A DNA stretch of 64,000 nt from Candidatus Gastranaerophilales bacterium (GTDB taxonomy: Bacteria > Cyanobacteriota > Vampirovibrionia > Gastranaerophilales > Gastranaerophilaceae): positions 1 to 64,000 of the forward strand of contig CALVHB010000013.1 in assembly GCA_944327275.1 (NCBI GenBank). Reading direction: 5' to 3'. Of the stretch, positions 18,309 to 28,600 are shown piece by piece. Positions within the stretch are counted from its first letter, which is position 1. Each line of letters begins with the position of its first letter. The notes under the pieces are model-generated. The model did not search any database. It was given only the letters and a program-made list of their open reading frames with translations, and was not told where the DNA came from. A program made the position numbers and the translations under genes.

Positions 18309-18522
18309 TCAGTCTTTTTAATGTAAAACATTTTTAAATTTATACTATACAAAAACCTGATATCATGGTATTATTACTTACAGATGTAGTAGGTAAATAT
18401 TTTTTGGAAATATATGCAATAAAATTATTTTAAATAACAGATAGTTTGAAGCTCGATAGGATATATGTATCGGGCATTGCGTGTATTATTGAAAAATAGA
18501 AAAGGATAAGGTAAAAAACTTT

Positions 18523-20043
18523 ATGGACTTTTTATTGATTATCGCGATTATTGTGGTAATAGCTTTAGTCGCAATGCTGTTTGTCCAGCAAAGCAAAATG
18601 AAAAATGTGCTTTTATCCGTTGAAAAAGACAAAAAAGCATTAGAAGAGAAAGAAAAAATTCTTCAAAAAGAAGCTAAAATTAGAGCTATTGAAGAACTTC
18701 AAGAAGACAGAGAAAAACTTAACGAAGAAGAAAGAGAACGTAGACAAGAACTTGCAAGACAGGAACAAAAATTAGCAAAACGTGAAGATATGCTTGAAGA
18801 TAAGATTCAAGAATATACAGATAAAGATCTTGCTGTTCAAAGAAAACTTGACGAGTTGTTGGAAAAAGAAGATTATCTTGCAGAAATAGTTCAAAAACAG
18901 ACAACTGAGTTAGAAAGAATATCAGGGATGTCTGCTGAAGATGCAAAAAATATGCTTCTTGACCAATTAAAACATGACTTGGCTCAAGAACAAATGCAGT
19001 TGATTAGAGAAAATGAAGCTAAAATAAAAGAGATTTCTTTGGAAAAATCAAAAGAAATATTATCTACGACTATGCAAAGATGTATGATTGAACAAGTTGT
19101 AGAAACAACTGTTTCAGTTGTAGCTTTGCCAAATGATGAAATGAAAGGCCGTATAATTGGTCGTGAAGGTCGTAATATTAGAGCTCTTGAAACATTGACA
19201 GGAGTTGATTTGATTATTGATGATACTCCTGAAGCGGTTGTACTATCAAGCTTTGATCCTGTTAGACGAGAAATTGCTAAGTTAGCTTTGGAGAAATTGA
19301 TTGTAGATGGTCGTATTCACCCGGTTCGTATTGAGGAGATGGTTGAAAAAGCTCAAGATGAAATAGATAAAAAAATCTGGGAAGAGGGTGAAAATGCTGC
19401 TTTAGAAATGGGTGTTATGGGCTTGAACAAAGAGCTTATAAAAACTCTTGGACGCTTATATTACAGAACAAGTTATGGTCAAAATGTTTTAAAACATTCA
19501 TTGGAAGTTGGGCATATTGCAGGCATGTTGGCGGCTGAAATAGGTGCTAATGAAGTAATCGCAAAACGTGCCGGGCTTTTACATGATATTGGAAAAGCCG
19601 TTGATCAAACTCAAGAAGGTACACATATTCAACTTGGTGTAGAATTGGCTGCACGTTTTGGTGAAAGCCCTGCGGTAATCCATGCTATAGAAGCGCACCA
19701 TGATGATGTCGTAGCAAATACAATAGAGGCGGTTCTTGTAAAAGTTGCAGATGCTATTTCTGCAGGCAGACCCGGAGCAAGACGTGATACGTTAGAAATT
19801 TATATTAAACGTCTCCAAAAAATCGAAGAGATTGTCAACAGCTACGATGGAATAAAACAATCTTTTGCTGTTCAAGCAGGACGTGAAGTTAGAATTATTG
19901 TTGAAGCTGAAAAATTTGATGATTTAGCTTCTCAAAAATTAGCAAGAGATGTTGCAAAACGTATTGAAGACGAATTGGATTACCCTGGTCAAATTAGAGT
20001 TACAGTAGTAAGAGAATTCAGAACTACGGAAATTGCTAAATAG
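18523..20043 (+). CDS. rny: Ribonuclease Y
   Basis: A 506-residue membrane-bound endoribonuclease that starts mRNA decay. In order: an N-terminal membrane anchor (about 3-23), a long charged coiled coil (about 30-190), a KH RNA-binding domain ([15 protein letters not shown], about 210), and an HD domain with the HD pair in [10 protein letters not shown] followed by AIEAHHDD. It is the first gene of a plus-strand string with ymdB; the rny-ymdB pairing is conserved in many bacteria. No strong promoter stood out in 18254-18522. Confidence 0.96.
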   Translation: MDFLLIIAIIVVIALVAMLFVQQSKMKNVLLSVEKDKKALEEKEKILQKEAKIRAIEELQEDREKLNEEERERRQELARQEQKLAKREDMLEDKIQEYTDKDLAVQRKLDELLEKEDYLAEIVQKQTTELERISGMSAEDAKNMLLDQLKHDLAQEQMQLIRENEAKIKEISLEKSKEILSTTMQRCMIEQVVETTVSVVALPNDEMKGRIIGREGRNIRALETLTGVDLIIDDTPEAVVLSSFDPVRREIAKLALEKLIVDGRIHPVRIEEMVEKAQDEIDKKIWEEGENAALEMGVMGLNKELIKTLGRLYYRTSYGQNVLKHSLEVGHIAGMLAAEIGANEVIAKRAGLLHDIGKAVDQTQEGTHIQLGVELAARFGESPAVIHAIEAHHDDVVANTIEAVLVKVADAISAGRPGARRDTLEIYIKRLQKIEEIVNSYDGIKQSFAVQAGREVRIIVEAEKFDDLASQKLARDVAKRIEDELDYPGQIRVTVVREFRTTEIAK

Positions 20044-20048
20044 TTTAC

Positions 20049-20069
20049 GGCTGAGGATTTTCCTCAGCC
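20049..20069 (+). terminator. Intercistronic hairpin between rny and ymdB
   Basis: A perfect 9-bp stem with a TTT loop (GGCTGAGGA with TCCTCAGCC) just after the rny stop. It has only a weak T tract, so it is better read as a partial terminator or RNA-processing/stability hairpin that lets ymdB be made at a lower level. Confidence 0.6.
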
Positions 20070-20088
20070 TATTTAAAGGATAACAATA

Positions 20089-20919
20089 ATGTTTGGTGAT
20101 GATAAAAATTTAAAGGTATTATTTTTTGGAGATATGGTAGGTAAGCCCGGCAGATATGTTGTACGGGATTTTCTTGCATCTCATAAAGATGAGTATGATT
20201 TTATCATTGCAAATGTTGAAAATGCATCACACGGTTTTGGTCTTACCGAAAAAAATTATAATGATATTTCTGAATATGGTGTTGATTGTATGACATCTGG
20301 TAATCATATTTGGGATAAAAAAGAAATTTTAAACTACATCGAAAAAGCAGATAAACTGCTCAGACCTATAAATTATCCAAAAAATACTCCAGGAGTCGGT
20401 AGTAGAATATTTGAACTTGAAGATGGAACTAAAATAGGGGTATTAAGTGTTTTGGGGCGTGTATTTATGGCTCCTGTAGATTCTCAATGGGATCTGGTTT
20501 CTGAAGTAATAAATGAAATAAAAAAAGTTACCCCAATTGTAATTTTAGATTTTCATGCTGAAGCGACTGCTGAAAAAATTTGTTTTGCCAGATTCTGTTC
20601 AAAACTAGGTTTGAGTGCGTTTTTTGGAACCCATACACATGTCCAAACTGCTGATGAACAAATAATTAATGGTATGGGATATTTAACGGATGCCGGTTTT
20701 TGTGGAGTTTCTGAAAGTGTTATAGGTATGGAATATACTACTTCATTAAACCGTTTTATTACTTGTATTCCAGAGCGATATGATGTAGCTGACGGTGATG
20801 TCGTCCAAGTGAATGCTGTTGAAGTTGAAATAGACAAAACAAGCGGGCACACTGTAGCTATAAAAAGAATTTTTTGTTATGTAGATAAGGAAGAAAAGGA
20901 ACAGGACGATGAAAAGTGA
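20089..20919 (+). CDS. ymdB: YmdB-family metallophosphoesterase
   Basis: A 276-residue di-metal phosphodiesterase of the TIGR00282/YmdB family (cyclic-nucleotide phosphodiesterase in the studied members). Metal-binding motifs appear in order: FFGDMVGKPGR, ANVENASHG, SGNHIWD, LDFHAEATAEK and GTHTHVQTAD. An AAAGGATAACAATA ribosome region precedes the ATG. It follows rny and overlaps the next gene by 11 bases, so the three are probably one transcript. Confidence 0.94.
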   Translation: MFGDDKNLKVLFFGDMVGKPGRYVVRDFLASHKDEYDFIIANVENASHGFGLTEKNYNDISEYGVDCMTSGNHIWDKKEILNYIEKADKLLRPINYPKNTPGVGSRIFELEDGTKIGVLSVLGRVFMAPVDSQWDLVSEVINEIKKVTPIVILDFHAEATAEKICFARFCSKLGLSAFFGTHTHVQTADEQIINGMGYLTDAGFCGVSESVIGMEYTTSLNRFITCIPERYDVADGDVVQVNAVEVEIDKTSGHTVAIKRIFCYVDKEEKEQDDEK

Positions 20920-21763
20920 TTTACATATTCATACCCTATATTCTGACGGAGTGTTTTCTCCCGAGAAAATTGTAGACACTGCAATAGACGTAGGGCTTCA
21001 AGTTATCGCTCTTACAGATCATGATAATGTTTTGTCATATCCGGTTGCAAAGGAATATTTAAAAAGCACTGGCAGAGAAGATAAGTTAGAAGTAATTCAA
21101 GGGATAGAAGTCAATACATTATATAAAAATTACGAAGTTCATATTCTCGGTTATTTTATGGATGTTAATGATAATGATTTTCAAAATCTTTTAAAGGCTC
21201 AACAAAATGCCAGAATAAAACAAACTAAGGAGATAATTAATCTTCTGGCTAAAAAAGAAGGTATAAAAATAAAATTTGATGATATAAAAAAACAAGTTGC
21301 GGAAGGTGGAAGTATTGGACGACCTCACATAGCTAAAGCTATAACAAATGCAGGTGGTACAAGTAATGTAATTGAAGCTTATTCAAAATACATTCACGAT
21401 GATTCTCCTGTGTACGTTCAAAGAAAAACAGTTTCTCCTCATGATGCAGTAGAAATTATCTATGATGCAGGTGGAGTGCCGGTTATTGCTCATCCTCATG
21501 ATATTGATATTGCAGAAACTCTTATTAAAGAATTAATGCAATATGGTCTTAGAGGAATTGAAGCTTACCACAGAAAACATTCTCCAGCTTGTGTTGAGTA
21601 TTTTTCATCGATGGCAGAGGAACTTGGTCTTATAGTTACAGGCGGATCCGATTTCCACGCTCCGAATATTATGAACGGTCAAATTATTCTTGGTAAAAAC
21701 TTTGTTCCTGAGTGGATATACGACAAGTTGATTGAAGAGAAAAAACGAATTGATATGGCATAA
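20909..21763 (+). CDS. PHP-domain phosphoesterase (TrpH/RNase AM-like)
   Basis: A 284-residue protein with the PHP metal site: DLHIHTLYSDG at the start, ALTDHDN, GIEVNT, PVIAHPHD and TGGSDFHAP near the end. Relatives (YciV/TrpH) hydrolyse 3',5'-bisphosphonucleotides and trim short RNA 5' ends. The start overlaps ymdB by 11 bases. Its place next to rny and ymdB suggests a role in RNA or nucleotide turnover, which is inference. Confidence 0.9.
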   Translation: MKSDLHIHTLYSDGVFSPEKIVDTAIDVGLQVIALTDHDNVLSYPVAKEYLKSTGREDKLEVIQGIEVNTLYKNYEVHILGYFMDVNDNDFQNLLKAQQNARIKQTKEIINLLAKKEGIKIKFDDIKKQVAEGGSIGRPHIAKAITNAGGTSNVIEAYSKYIHDDSPVYVQRKTVSPHDAVEIIYDAGGVPVIAHPHDIDIAETLIKELMQYGLRGIEAYHRKHSPACVEYFSSMAEELGLIVTGGSDFHAPNIMNGQIILGKNFVPEWIYDKLIEEKKRIDMA

Positions 21764-21772
21764 AGGGGTAAT

Positions 21773-22414
21773 ATGGCTAGAAAAAGATACTGGAAACTGG
21801 AATATTCTGTTGCATTGTTTGTGATGCTTGGAGTTTTGCTGTTAATTATGCCTGTATCTTTTGAGAGCAGTAGGCAGGCTAACTTTATATCAAAGTGGAA
21901 TGAAAAATATAATCGGCTTGAATACATGTATTCTGTAATTAATGCTCATATTACAGATGATATAATAAAGAGTTTTGACAAAGCAAAAGATGCACAAGAG
22001 CGTGAAAATCTTTTATTGGCGTTAGTTAAACCTTATTTAAGAATAGATACATATAATACGCCATCAAAACATTATCATCCAAAATATATTAATGGAACTA
22101 GAATTGGAAAAGGTCAAAAGTTTTATTTTGATGATTTTTACTATGCTGAAAATAATACGGTTGTAGGCATTAAGGATATAAAATCAGAAACATCATCAGA
22201 TGCAATGTTTATAATGATGTTTGATGTAAATGGTGTAATGCCTCCAAATCGCTGGGGAAAGGATATTTTTGGTGTAAGTATTTTTGATGGTGGTGTTATT
22301 AAACCGTTTGGAGCAGATGAAAGTATGGAATATTTGAAAAAGGATTGTTCGGAAAACGGTACCGGTATAAGTTGTTCATATTATTATATAATCGGAGGAG
22401 GGTTTGATGAATAA
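21773..22414 (+). CDS. Pilin-like membrane-anchored protein without the usual cleavage site
   Basis: A 213-residue protein with one N-terminal hydrophobic helix (about 11-27). The spacing of KLEYSVALFVMLGVLLLIMP and the following amphipathic helix (KWNEKYNRLEYMYSVI) mirrors pilin-like proteins such as the one at 10486, including a Glu four residues after a possible mature start. The Gly-Phe cleavage pair is missing, however (it reads KRYWKLEY). The C-terminal MFDVNGVMPPNRWGKDIFG resembles the D-NG-PN-G-D-F block found in pseudopilin-like proteins. It sits between the PHP and LOG genes and overlaps the next by 11 bases. Function unknown. Confidence 0.75.
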   Translation: MARKRYWKLEYSVALFVMLGVLLLIMPVSFESSRQANFISKWNEKYNRLEYMYSVINAHITDDIIKSFDKAKDAQERENLLLALVKPYLRIDTYNTPSKHYHPKYINGTRIGKGQKFYFDDFYYAENNTVVGIKDIKSETSSDAMFIMMFDVNGVMPPNRWGKDIFGVSIFDGGVIKPFGADESMEYLKKDCSENGTGISCSYYYIIGGGFDE

Positions 22415-23000
22415 TATTCAGAGAGTATGTGTATTTGCATCTTCTTGCAATTTTCTAGAACCTTCCTATTATCAAGCCGCTGAAGAATTTGGAGAGCTAC
22501 TTGGTAAATCCGGTTTTGATATGGTATATGGAGGAAGTTCACTTGGTCTAATGTGGTCTTGTGCTAAAAAAGTTAAAGAAGTAGGATCTCAAATTATAGG
22601 TGTAATGCCTGAAAGACTTCACAATATGGGAGTTCATACTGACGAATGTGTTGAATTATATGTTACTCCTTGTATGAGAAGTCGAAAGGCTAAAATGGAT
22701 GAACTCTCTGATGCGGTAGTCGCTTTGGCTGGCGGATTTGGAACTCTTGAAGAACTATCTGAAATGATTGTTCAAAAGCAATTGGGGTACAATAATAAAC
22801 CAATTGTTTTACTTAATACAAATGGTTTTTACAATAAATTAAATGAATTTTTTGAGGAAATTATTGAGCAGAAGTTTGCAAAAGATATTTCAAGAGATAT
22901 TTATTATATAGCAGAAACTCCGCAAGATGCAGTGTCTTATCTTAAGAATTATGTTCCTAAGGAGGTTGCTATTTCAAAGGCAGATATATATTCAAGGTAA
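22404..23000 (+). CDS. LOG-family protein (TIGR00730, phosphoribohydrolase-like)
   Basis: A 198-residue Rossmann-like enzyme of the lysine-decarboxylase-like/LOG family, which releases free base from nucleoside 5'-monophosphates in characterised members. Motifs: VYGGSSLGLM, GVMPERL, MRSRKAKMD and the PGGxGTxxE equivalent AGGFGTLEELSE (Ala replaces Pro). A GGAGGAGGG stretch before the ATG is a strong ribosome site. It is the last gene of the rny string and is followed by a terminator at 23005-23032. Confidence 0.93.
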   Translation: MMNNIQRVCVFASSCNFLEPSYYQAAEEFGELLGKSGFDMVYGGSSLGLMWSCAKKVKEVGSQIIGVMPERLHNMGVHTDECVELYVTPCMRSRKAKMDELSDAVVALAGGFGTLEELSEMIVQKQLGYNNKPIVLLNTNGFYNKLNEFFEEIIEQKFAKDISRDIYYIAETPQDAVSYLKNYVPKEVAISKADIYSR

Positions 23001-23004
23001 GTAA

Positions 23005-23032
23005 AAAAAAGAGCCATCAGGCTCTTTTTTTT
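23005..23032. terminator. Bidirectional terminator between the LOG gene and apt
   Basis: An AGAGCC-ATCA-GGCTCT stem preceded by A and followed by T, serving both the plus-strand string and the convergent apt gene. Confidence 0.88.
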
Positions 23033-23561
23033 AATATTGAAGCATTGAAACTGTTTTTGGCGAATCTGTTAATTTTTCTCTTCCGTTTAAATCTTTCAAT
23101 TCGATAAGAAAAGCCATTCCAACCAGGTTTGCACCGGTTTTCTTTACTAATTTAGCAGCAGCTTCAGCAGTTCCGCCTGTTGCTAATAAATCGTCAACAA
23201 TCAAAACATTTGCTCCCTCAGGGAAAGCATCTTTGTGTACTTCAATTTTGTCCGTACCATATTCTAATTCGTATTCTTGAGAATAAGTTGCAGCTGGTAA
23301 TTTATTTGGTTTTCTGATAGGAACAAATCCTGCATTCATTTTATAAGCCATTGGCATCCCAAATATAAAGCCACGACTTTCAATTCCTGCTACATAATCA
23401 ATCTTTGTGTCTTTGAATTGTTCACATAAGTAATCAATCATTACTTTTAATGTTTCCGGTTCCTTAAGAGCTGTAGTAATATCTCGAAATATGATCCCAG
23501 GTTTTGGAAAGTCATTAACGGCTCTTATTTTATCCTTTACATCAACAATAGTTTGTGTCAT
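23031..23561 (-). CDS. apt: Adenine phosphoribosyltransferase
   Basis: Salvages adenine with PRPP to AMP. The 176 residues show FPKPGIIFRDIT near the N-terminus, GIESRGFIFG in the middle, and the PRPP-binding signature VLIVDDLLATGGTAEAA. Length and motif order are standard. An AAAAGGAGAAAAATA site precedes the ATG. It lies 33 bases downstream of the glycosyltransferase gene on the same strand. Confidence 0.96.
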   Translation of the reverse strand: MTQTIVDVKDKIRAVNDFPKPGIIFRDITTALKEPETLKVMIDYLCEQFKDTKIDYVAGIESRGFIFGMPMAYKMNAGFVPIRKPNKLPAATYSQEYELEYGTDKIEVHKDAFPEGANVLIVDDLLATGGTAEAAAKLVKKTGANLVGMAFLIELKDLNGREKLTDSPKTVSMLQY

Positions 23562-23593
23562 TATTTTTCTCCTTTTTATTAATATATTATCGG

Positions 23594-25057
23594 CTACTTT
23601 TTATTTTCTGAATTTTCTTTATGATTTGAACTCATTAGCGTTTCTGTTTTTTCTGCTAATATTTGTCTTAATTTTTCTGTATATTTTTCAGTATATTCTT
23701 TTGTGTACTCTTTTGTTTTTTGCAATTCTTTTATAATAAAATCTTTTATACTTGCTTCTTCTTCAAGAACAAGACCATGGGCAGTTTTACCCCAGTTCAT
23801 ATCTTTTTTCATGAACAAAATTTTAAAGCATATGTATAATACGAGAGGGAACCATATAATGAAAAGGTATATAGATGTTTCAAGAGCCTCAAATGTAGCA
23901 TCAAATCGAGGCATAAAGTCATATCTTCTTAGAGCATATCTTGCTGCAAAAAAGAATCCAAAACCGATTATACAACCTATAAAAATTGAAGAATAAAGCA
24001 TATGAGGAGGAGCTTGTTTTGCTAAAACTTTGAAACCTCTTATTAGTATTTCCATTAAAAACCAACCAGGCATAATAAATTGGGATATATATGCAGTCAT
24101 ATCAAGACTAGCTCTCAAAGACATGTCCTTAGAAAAAAGAACGTCTCCTGCATATTCCAGGTATCTTCTTATAGTTCCTTCTAACCATCTTCTTCTTTGT
24201 CTGAATAATGGACGTAAGTATATAATTCCTTCTTCATATACTACAGCATCAGGACAGAATCTTATATCCCAACCTTTAATATGCATTCTTGTAGACATAT
24301 CAAGGTCGTCAACTATTGTATAATTGTTCCATCCTCCGATATCATCAATAGCTTCTCTTTTAATTAATTCACCGTTTCCTCTAAGTTCAACTGCTCCTTT
24401 TACAGAATCTCGCCCTACTTGGAAATGTGTATCCATAGTATATTCATTATTTTGACATCTGGTTAAGAGATTAGCATTTTTATTTCTTATTACTTTTCTG
24501 GCTTGAACAGCTCCAACGTCTTTAGGTTCCAAGTGAGGTATCAGTGTTGACAAAAAGTCCGGATTTACAGTTGCGTCTGCATCAAATACCAATATAGCTT
24601 CCCCTTTTGCAATTTTATAAGCATCATTTAATACCGCGGATTTCCCTGGGAAAGCATCTTGAGGTCTTATTAAAGCAGTGACTTTATCATATTTTTTTTC
24701 AAGATCTTTTAGAACGGATGCAGTATTATCAGTGCTTCTGTCGTCAATTACGATTATTTCAAAATTTTTGTAGTCCATATTTAAAATATTTTCTACAGTA
24801 TTTGAGATAACTGATTCCTCATTGTGAGCAGGAATCATGACAGAAACAAAAGGCTTATAGTTTTCGTTTATAACTTGCGGATATTTTTGCAGTTTACGTT
24901 TTTGAAATTTGTAAGAAAGGTTCATAAACAAAGCGTATATGAACATAAACGTACACAATAATGCAAGTCCCCATACTGTATTAAAATAACTTTGAAAGAT
25001 GTATATAAAAACCCCAAGACCGAAGACAATAGTGAATAGTAGAATTCTTTCTTTCAT
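23594..25057 (-). CDS. Family 2 processive glycosyltransferase (PgaC/IcaA-like)
   Basis: A 487-residue membrane glycosyltransferase. Two membrane helices (about 5-45) precede the GT-A domain with VMIPAHNEE, VIDDRSTDNT, VFDADAT (DxD equivalent), GNGELIKRE, VDDLDMS and the RQRRRW motif typical of processive enzymes; three or more helices follow. The last about 50 residues are a Lys/Thr/Glu-rich tail with repeats of the KEYTEKYTEK kind. The family makes poly-N-acetylglucosamine, cellulose or hyaluronan-like polymers; the product here is unknown, and no partner export or deacetylase gene is adjacent. Confidence 0.88.
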   Translation of the reverse strand: MKERILLFTIVFGLGVFIYIFQSYFNTVWGLALLCTFMFIYALFMNLSYKFQKRKLQKYPQVINENYKPFVSVMIPAHNEESVISNTVENILNMDYKNFEIIVIDDRSTDNTASVLKDLEKKYDKVTALIRPQDAFPGKSAVLNDAYKIAKGEAILVFDADATVNPDFLSTLIPHLEPKDVGAVQARKVIRNKNANLLTRCQNNEYTMDTHFQVGRDSVKGAVELRGNGELIKREAIDDIGGWNNYTIVDDLDMSTRMHIKGWDIRFCPDAVVYEEGIIYLRPLFRQRRRWLEGTIRRYLEYAGDVLFSKDMSLRASLDMTAYISQFIMPGWFLMEILIRGFKVLAKQAPPHMLYSSIFIGCIIGFGFFFAARYALRRYDFMPRFDATFEALETSIYLFIIWFPLVLYICFKILFMKKDMNWGKTAHGLVLEEEASIKDFIIKELQKTKEYTKEYTEKYTEKLRQILAEKTETLMSSNHKENSENKK

Positions 25058-25216
25058 CTTATATTACCTTTTCATACTCCCTTTTAATTCCAATAATATT
25101 ATAGCAAAAACTTTATTTCTTGTCTGAAATTTAGTTGTTTCATTACTTTTTGTAAAACAAATTCATCTATTTAAAGGTTTTTCGGCGCTAATATATGTAA
25201 AAAATCGTTAAAATGC

Positions 25217-25244
25217 TTGCGTTATAAAAAAATTAAGCTATAAT
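25217..25244 (+). promoter_or_regulatory. Candidate promoter for the HU gene
   Basis: TTGCGT (25217-25222) and TATAAT (25239-25244) with a 16-base spacer, about 26 bases before the ribosome-site-led ATG at 25277. Confidence 0.6.
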
Positions 25245-25276
25245 AGTCTATGTACAAAGAAGAAGGAGTTTTTATT

Positions 25277-25555
25277 ATGAACAAAGAAGAATTAGTACAA
25301 GAAATTGCAAAGAAATCTAATGTAACTCAAAAAGAAGCTGCTGAAGTATTAGGCGCTTTCATTGAAACTATTCAAAAAACTGTTTCTAAAGGTAAAAAAG
25401 TTACTTTAGTTGGTTTTGGTACATTTGAATCTAGAAAAAGAGCTGCTAGAATCGGAAGAAACCCTCAAACTGGTAAAGAACTTAAAATCCCTGCAACAAC
25501 AGTTCCAGCATTTTCAGCAGGTAAAAAATTCAAAGAAGCTGTTAACAAAAAATAA
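25277..25555 (+). CDS. hup: HU-family DNA-binding protein
   Basis: A 92-residue histone-like protein that bends and compacts DNA. The N-terminal helices (MNKEELVQEIAKKS) and the arm signature GFGTFESRKRAARIGRNPQT are diagnostic. I start at the ATG at 25277, preceded by GAAGGAG, rather than an upstream in-frame ATG at 25250 that would add nine unconserved residues. It is monocistronic with its own promoter and terminator. Confidence 0.95.
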   Translation: MNKEELVQEIAKKSNVTQKEAAEVLGAFIETIQKTVSKGKKVTLVGFGTFESRKRAARIGRNPQTGKELKIPATTVPAFSAGKKFKEAVNKK

Positions 25556-25582
25556 GCTATTCGTTGAATTTATTAATGAATT

Positions 25583-25612
25583 AAAGGCGTTCTGTTTACA
25601 GGGCGCCTTTTT
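25583..25612 (+). terminator. Terminator of the HU gene
   Basis: An AAAGGCG-TTCTG stem pairs with CAGGG-CGCCTTT (12 pairs including G-U) around a TTTA loop and is followed by a T run. Confidence 0.85.
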
Positions 25613-25655
25613 AAATTTAATCTTTTAAAACAATTAACTGATTTACATTTTATTA

Positions 25656-28600
25656 TTAATCTACTGAGAAGATCTCTTTGATGTCATCCATAGTAAGTGA
25701 TTTTACGATATTTCTGTCAACCGAAATTACGCTGTCTACCAAGTTGCGTTTAACAGTTTTAAGCTTTTGTATTTTTTCTTCAACAGTATTTTTAGTAATA
25801 AGTCTGTATACAAATACTTTTTTAGTTTGTCCTATACGATAAGCTCTGTCAGTAGCCTGATCTTCAACTGCCGGATTCCACCAAGGATCGTAGTGTATTA
25901 CATAATCTGCTCCAGTAAGGTTAAGGCCTGTACCACCGGCTTTTAAGCTAATCAAGAAAATAGGAATTGATGGAGTTGAATTGAAACGTTCAACTGCGCC
26001 TTGTCTATCTTTGGTTTTACCTGTCAAATATTCATAAGGAATACCTTCTCTTTCGAGCCATGCTTTAATTAAATCAAGCATGTCCACAAATTGGCTGAAC
26101 AAAAGAATTCTGTGTCCTTCATCTATAATTTCTTCAAGCATAGATTTAAGTTTTTCAAACTTTCCTGATTTCATGATATTTTTAACGTTTTCTTTATCAT
26201 AAAGTCTAGGGTGGCAGCATATTTGACGTAATCTTAAAAGAGCTGAGAATATTGAAAGTCTACTCTTTTCAAGACCATTTTGTTCAATAGATTTAAATAG
26301 TTCTTCTTTTGTACTGTCAAGTACTTGTAGGTAGAAGTCTCTTTGTTCATCTGTTAATTCACAGTATGCAATATTTTCTACTTTATCAGGTAAATCTTTC
26401 GCAACATCTCGTTTCATACGTCTTAGAATGAACGGATAAATCTGTAATTTTAGACGTTTTTCAACAGTTTTGTCTTGTCTTTCCATAATAGGATTAACAT
26501 ATCTGTAATTAAATTCAGATACACTAAATAAAAATCCCGGCATTAAAAAGTCAAATACAGACCAGAGTTCTTCCAATTTATTTTCAATAGGGGTACCTGA
26601 AAGAGCAAGTTTATGAGCTGCTTGTAATTTTTTTACGGCTTGAGCAGTTTGAGACATTGCATTTTTAATATTTTGGGATTCATCAAGAATAACATATCTG
26701 AAATTATATTCTTTTAATTTTGCAATATCCCTTCTTACAAGAGCATAACTTGTGATTACAACGTCGTAATTAGGAATTTCTTTAAAAAACTGCTTTCTGT
26801 CTACACCCGATAACTTTAGGGTTGACAATGTCGGTGCAAACTTTTGGATTTCAGATTCCCAGTTGAAAACAACTGTTGTAGGACAAATTACGAGTGTAGG
26901 CATTGGTCCATCTTCTTCTTTTGCTTTTTGAACTACAGCAAGAGCCTGTAAAGTTTTACCAAGTCCCATATCATCTGCAAGAATACCATTAAGTCCGTAT
27001 TTATACATAAACCATAGCCAACCGAATCCTTTTGTTTGGTATTCACGGAATTCTGCATTAATTCCTTCAGGGAGTTGAAGATTTTCAGAAGTAGAGAATG
27101 TAGACATTTGTTCCCAGAATTTTTGGAATTCATCACTCAAAACAAGTTCTACATTTAGGTTTTTCAACTCGTTAATCAAGCCTGCACGGTAAGTTTTAAC
27201 AATATATTTGTTGTCACTATTTCTATACACATCAAATGAATTAAATGCTCTCATCATTGAATATATATCTTGAGCAGGGTATTCTACAAATCCGAGACTT
27301 CTTATTCTGCTATATTTTTCACCGCTTTGAATAGTCTCATAGATTTCGTCAAAATTAATTATTTCTTCTCCAACTTGTCCATATAAAAATATTTCAAAAC
27401 AATCTTCTGCTTCTTCTGTAAAATCAATTTTTGCGCACAAGCGGAACGGATCGCTCATTAGTTTAAAGAAATTCATGTCGTCTTTTTCAACGAATTTCCA
27501 ACCTTCGCCGGCTTGTTTTATATAGTAGTTGTAGAAATCAATGGCATTTTCTTTTTCTAATGCCAAATTGTTTGTCTGCATTGGTACAAACTTACAAGCA
27601 AGCAACATAGCGTATGCTTCTTGTTCATGCTTAAGATTTCTTTTTACCCAGTAAATTAAATCTTCCCCGGGTTTCTTAATTGTTATGTATGGAGACTTTT
27701 CTGCCGCAGTCTTAGAATAAGGGACTACAACTCCATCATATTCAAATTCCAAAGATGCCTTTAATGATTGATCGTAGTCTATTCCCATAGTTACGATATT
27801 TAGCGGAGGACGTTCTTCAAGCATTAATTTGCTGATGTTTTCCGCAATCTCTACATCCATTATTTCTCTAAGTTTTGGTAATTCTTCATAAATGAACTTA
27901 CCGCCATCAGCATCTTTTAGGTCTGTAAATGAGGATTTTAATATGTTTTGCGGTAATGAATTCATCGCAATATTAGTAGGGAAAATTATATTTTTATATC
28001 TTCCCCATTTTAGATGTCTTGAGAAATACCTAACTTCTTCTAAAGGATATACATCATCTTTATCAGGACGTTTCCATTCTAAAGATAAAAGGATTGTTCC
28101 CTGAGCTCCGGTATTTACATTTAATACAAGTCTCCATTCCTCATCTGTGAATTTTAATCTTTCTTTTGTTTTTTCATCCAATACTTCGTCAGCTTTTGAC
28201 ATCAAAGTGAACATTGGACCGAATTTTGTGATTGGTATGTCATACCATCCAGCTTTTTTATCCTGCCTTGAAACTGTAAGAAGTTGTTGGAAGATTGCAA
28301 CTTCTACTTTTTGTGAATTATTTAATTCAAAATCAGGGTTTTGTCTTTGTGCTTCAATCAGAGCTCTTAGGATTGGCTCAATTTGTCTTACGACTTTACC
28401 TGTCTCTCTTGAACGAACTAGTATTGAGAAGAAATTAGCTTTTCTTTTAGAGTTAAAGTGGAAAATGTAATTCCCTTGAGGTTCTTCAGTCAGAGCCGTA
28501 TTTTCATCAGGGAAGTCAAATTCCATTCCAAACTTCGTCTCTAGCCAATCTTCATAAGCGTGTTCATCAATTGCTTTAAGGGCAACTGCTACGGCGTGTT

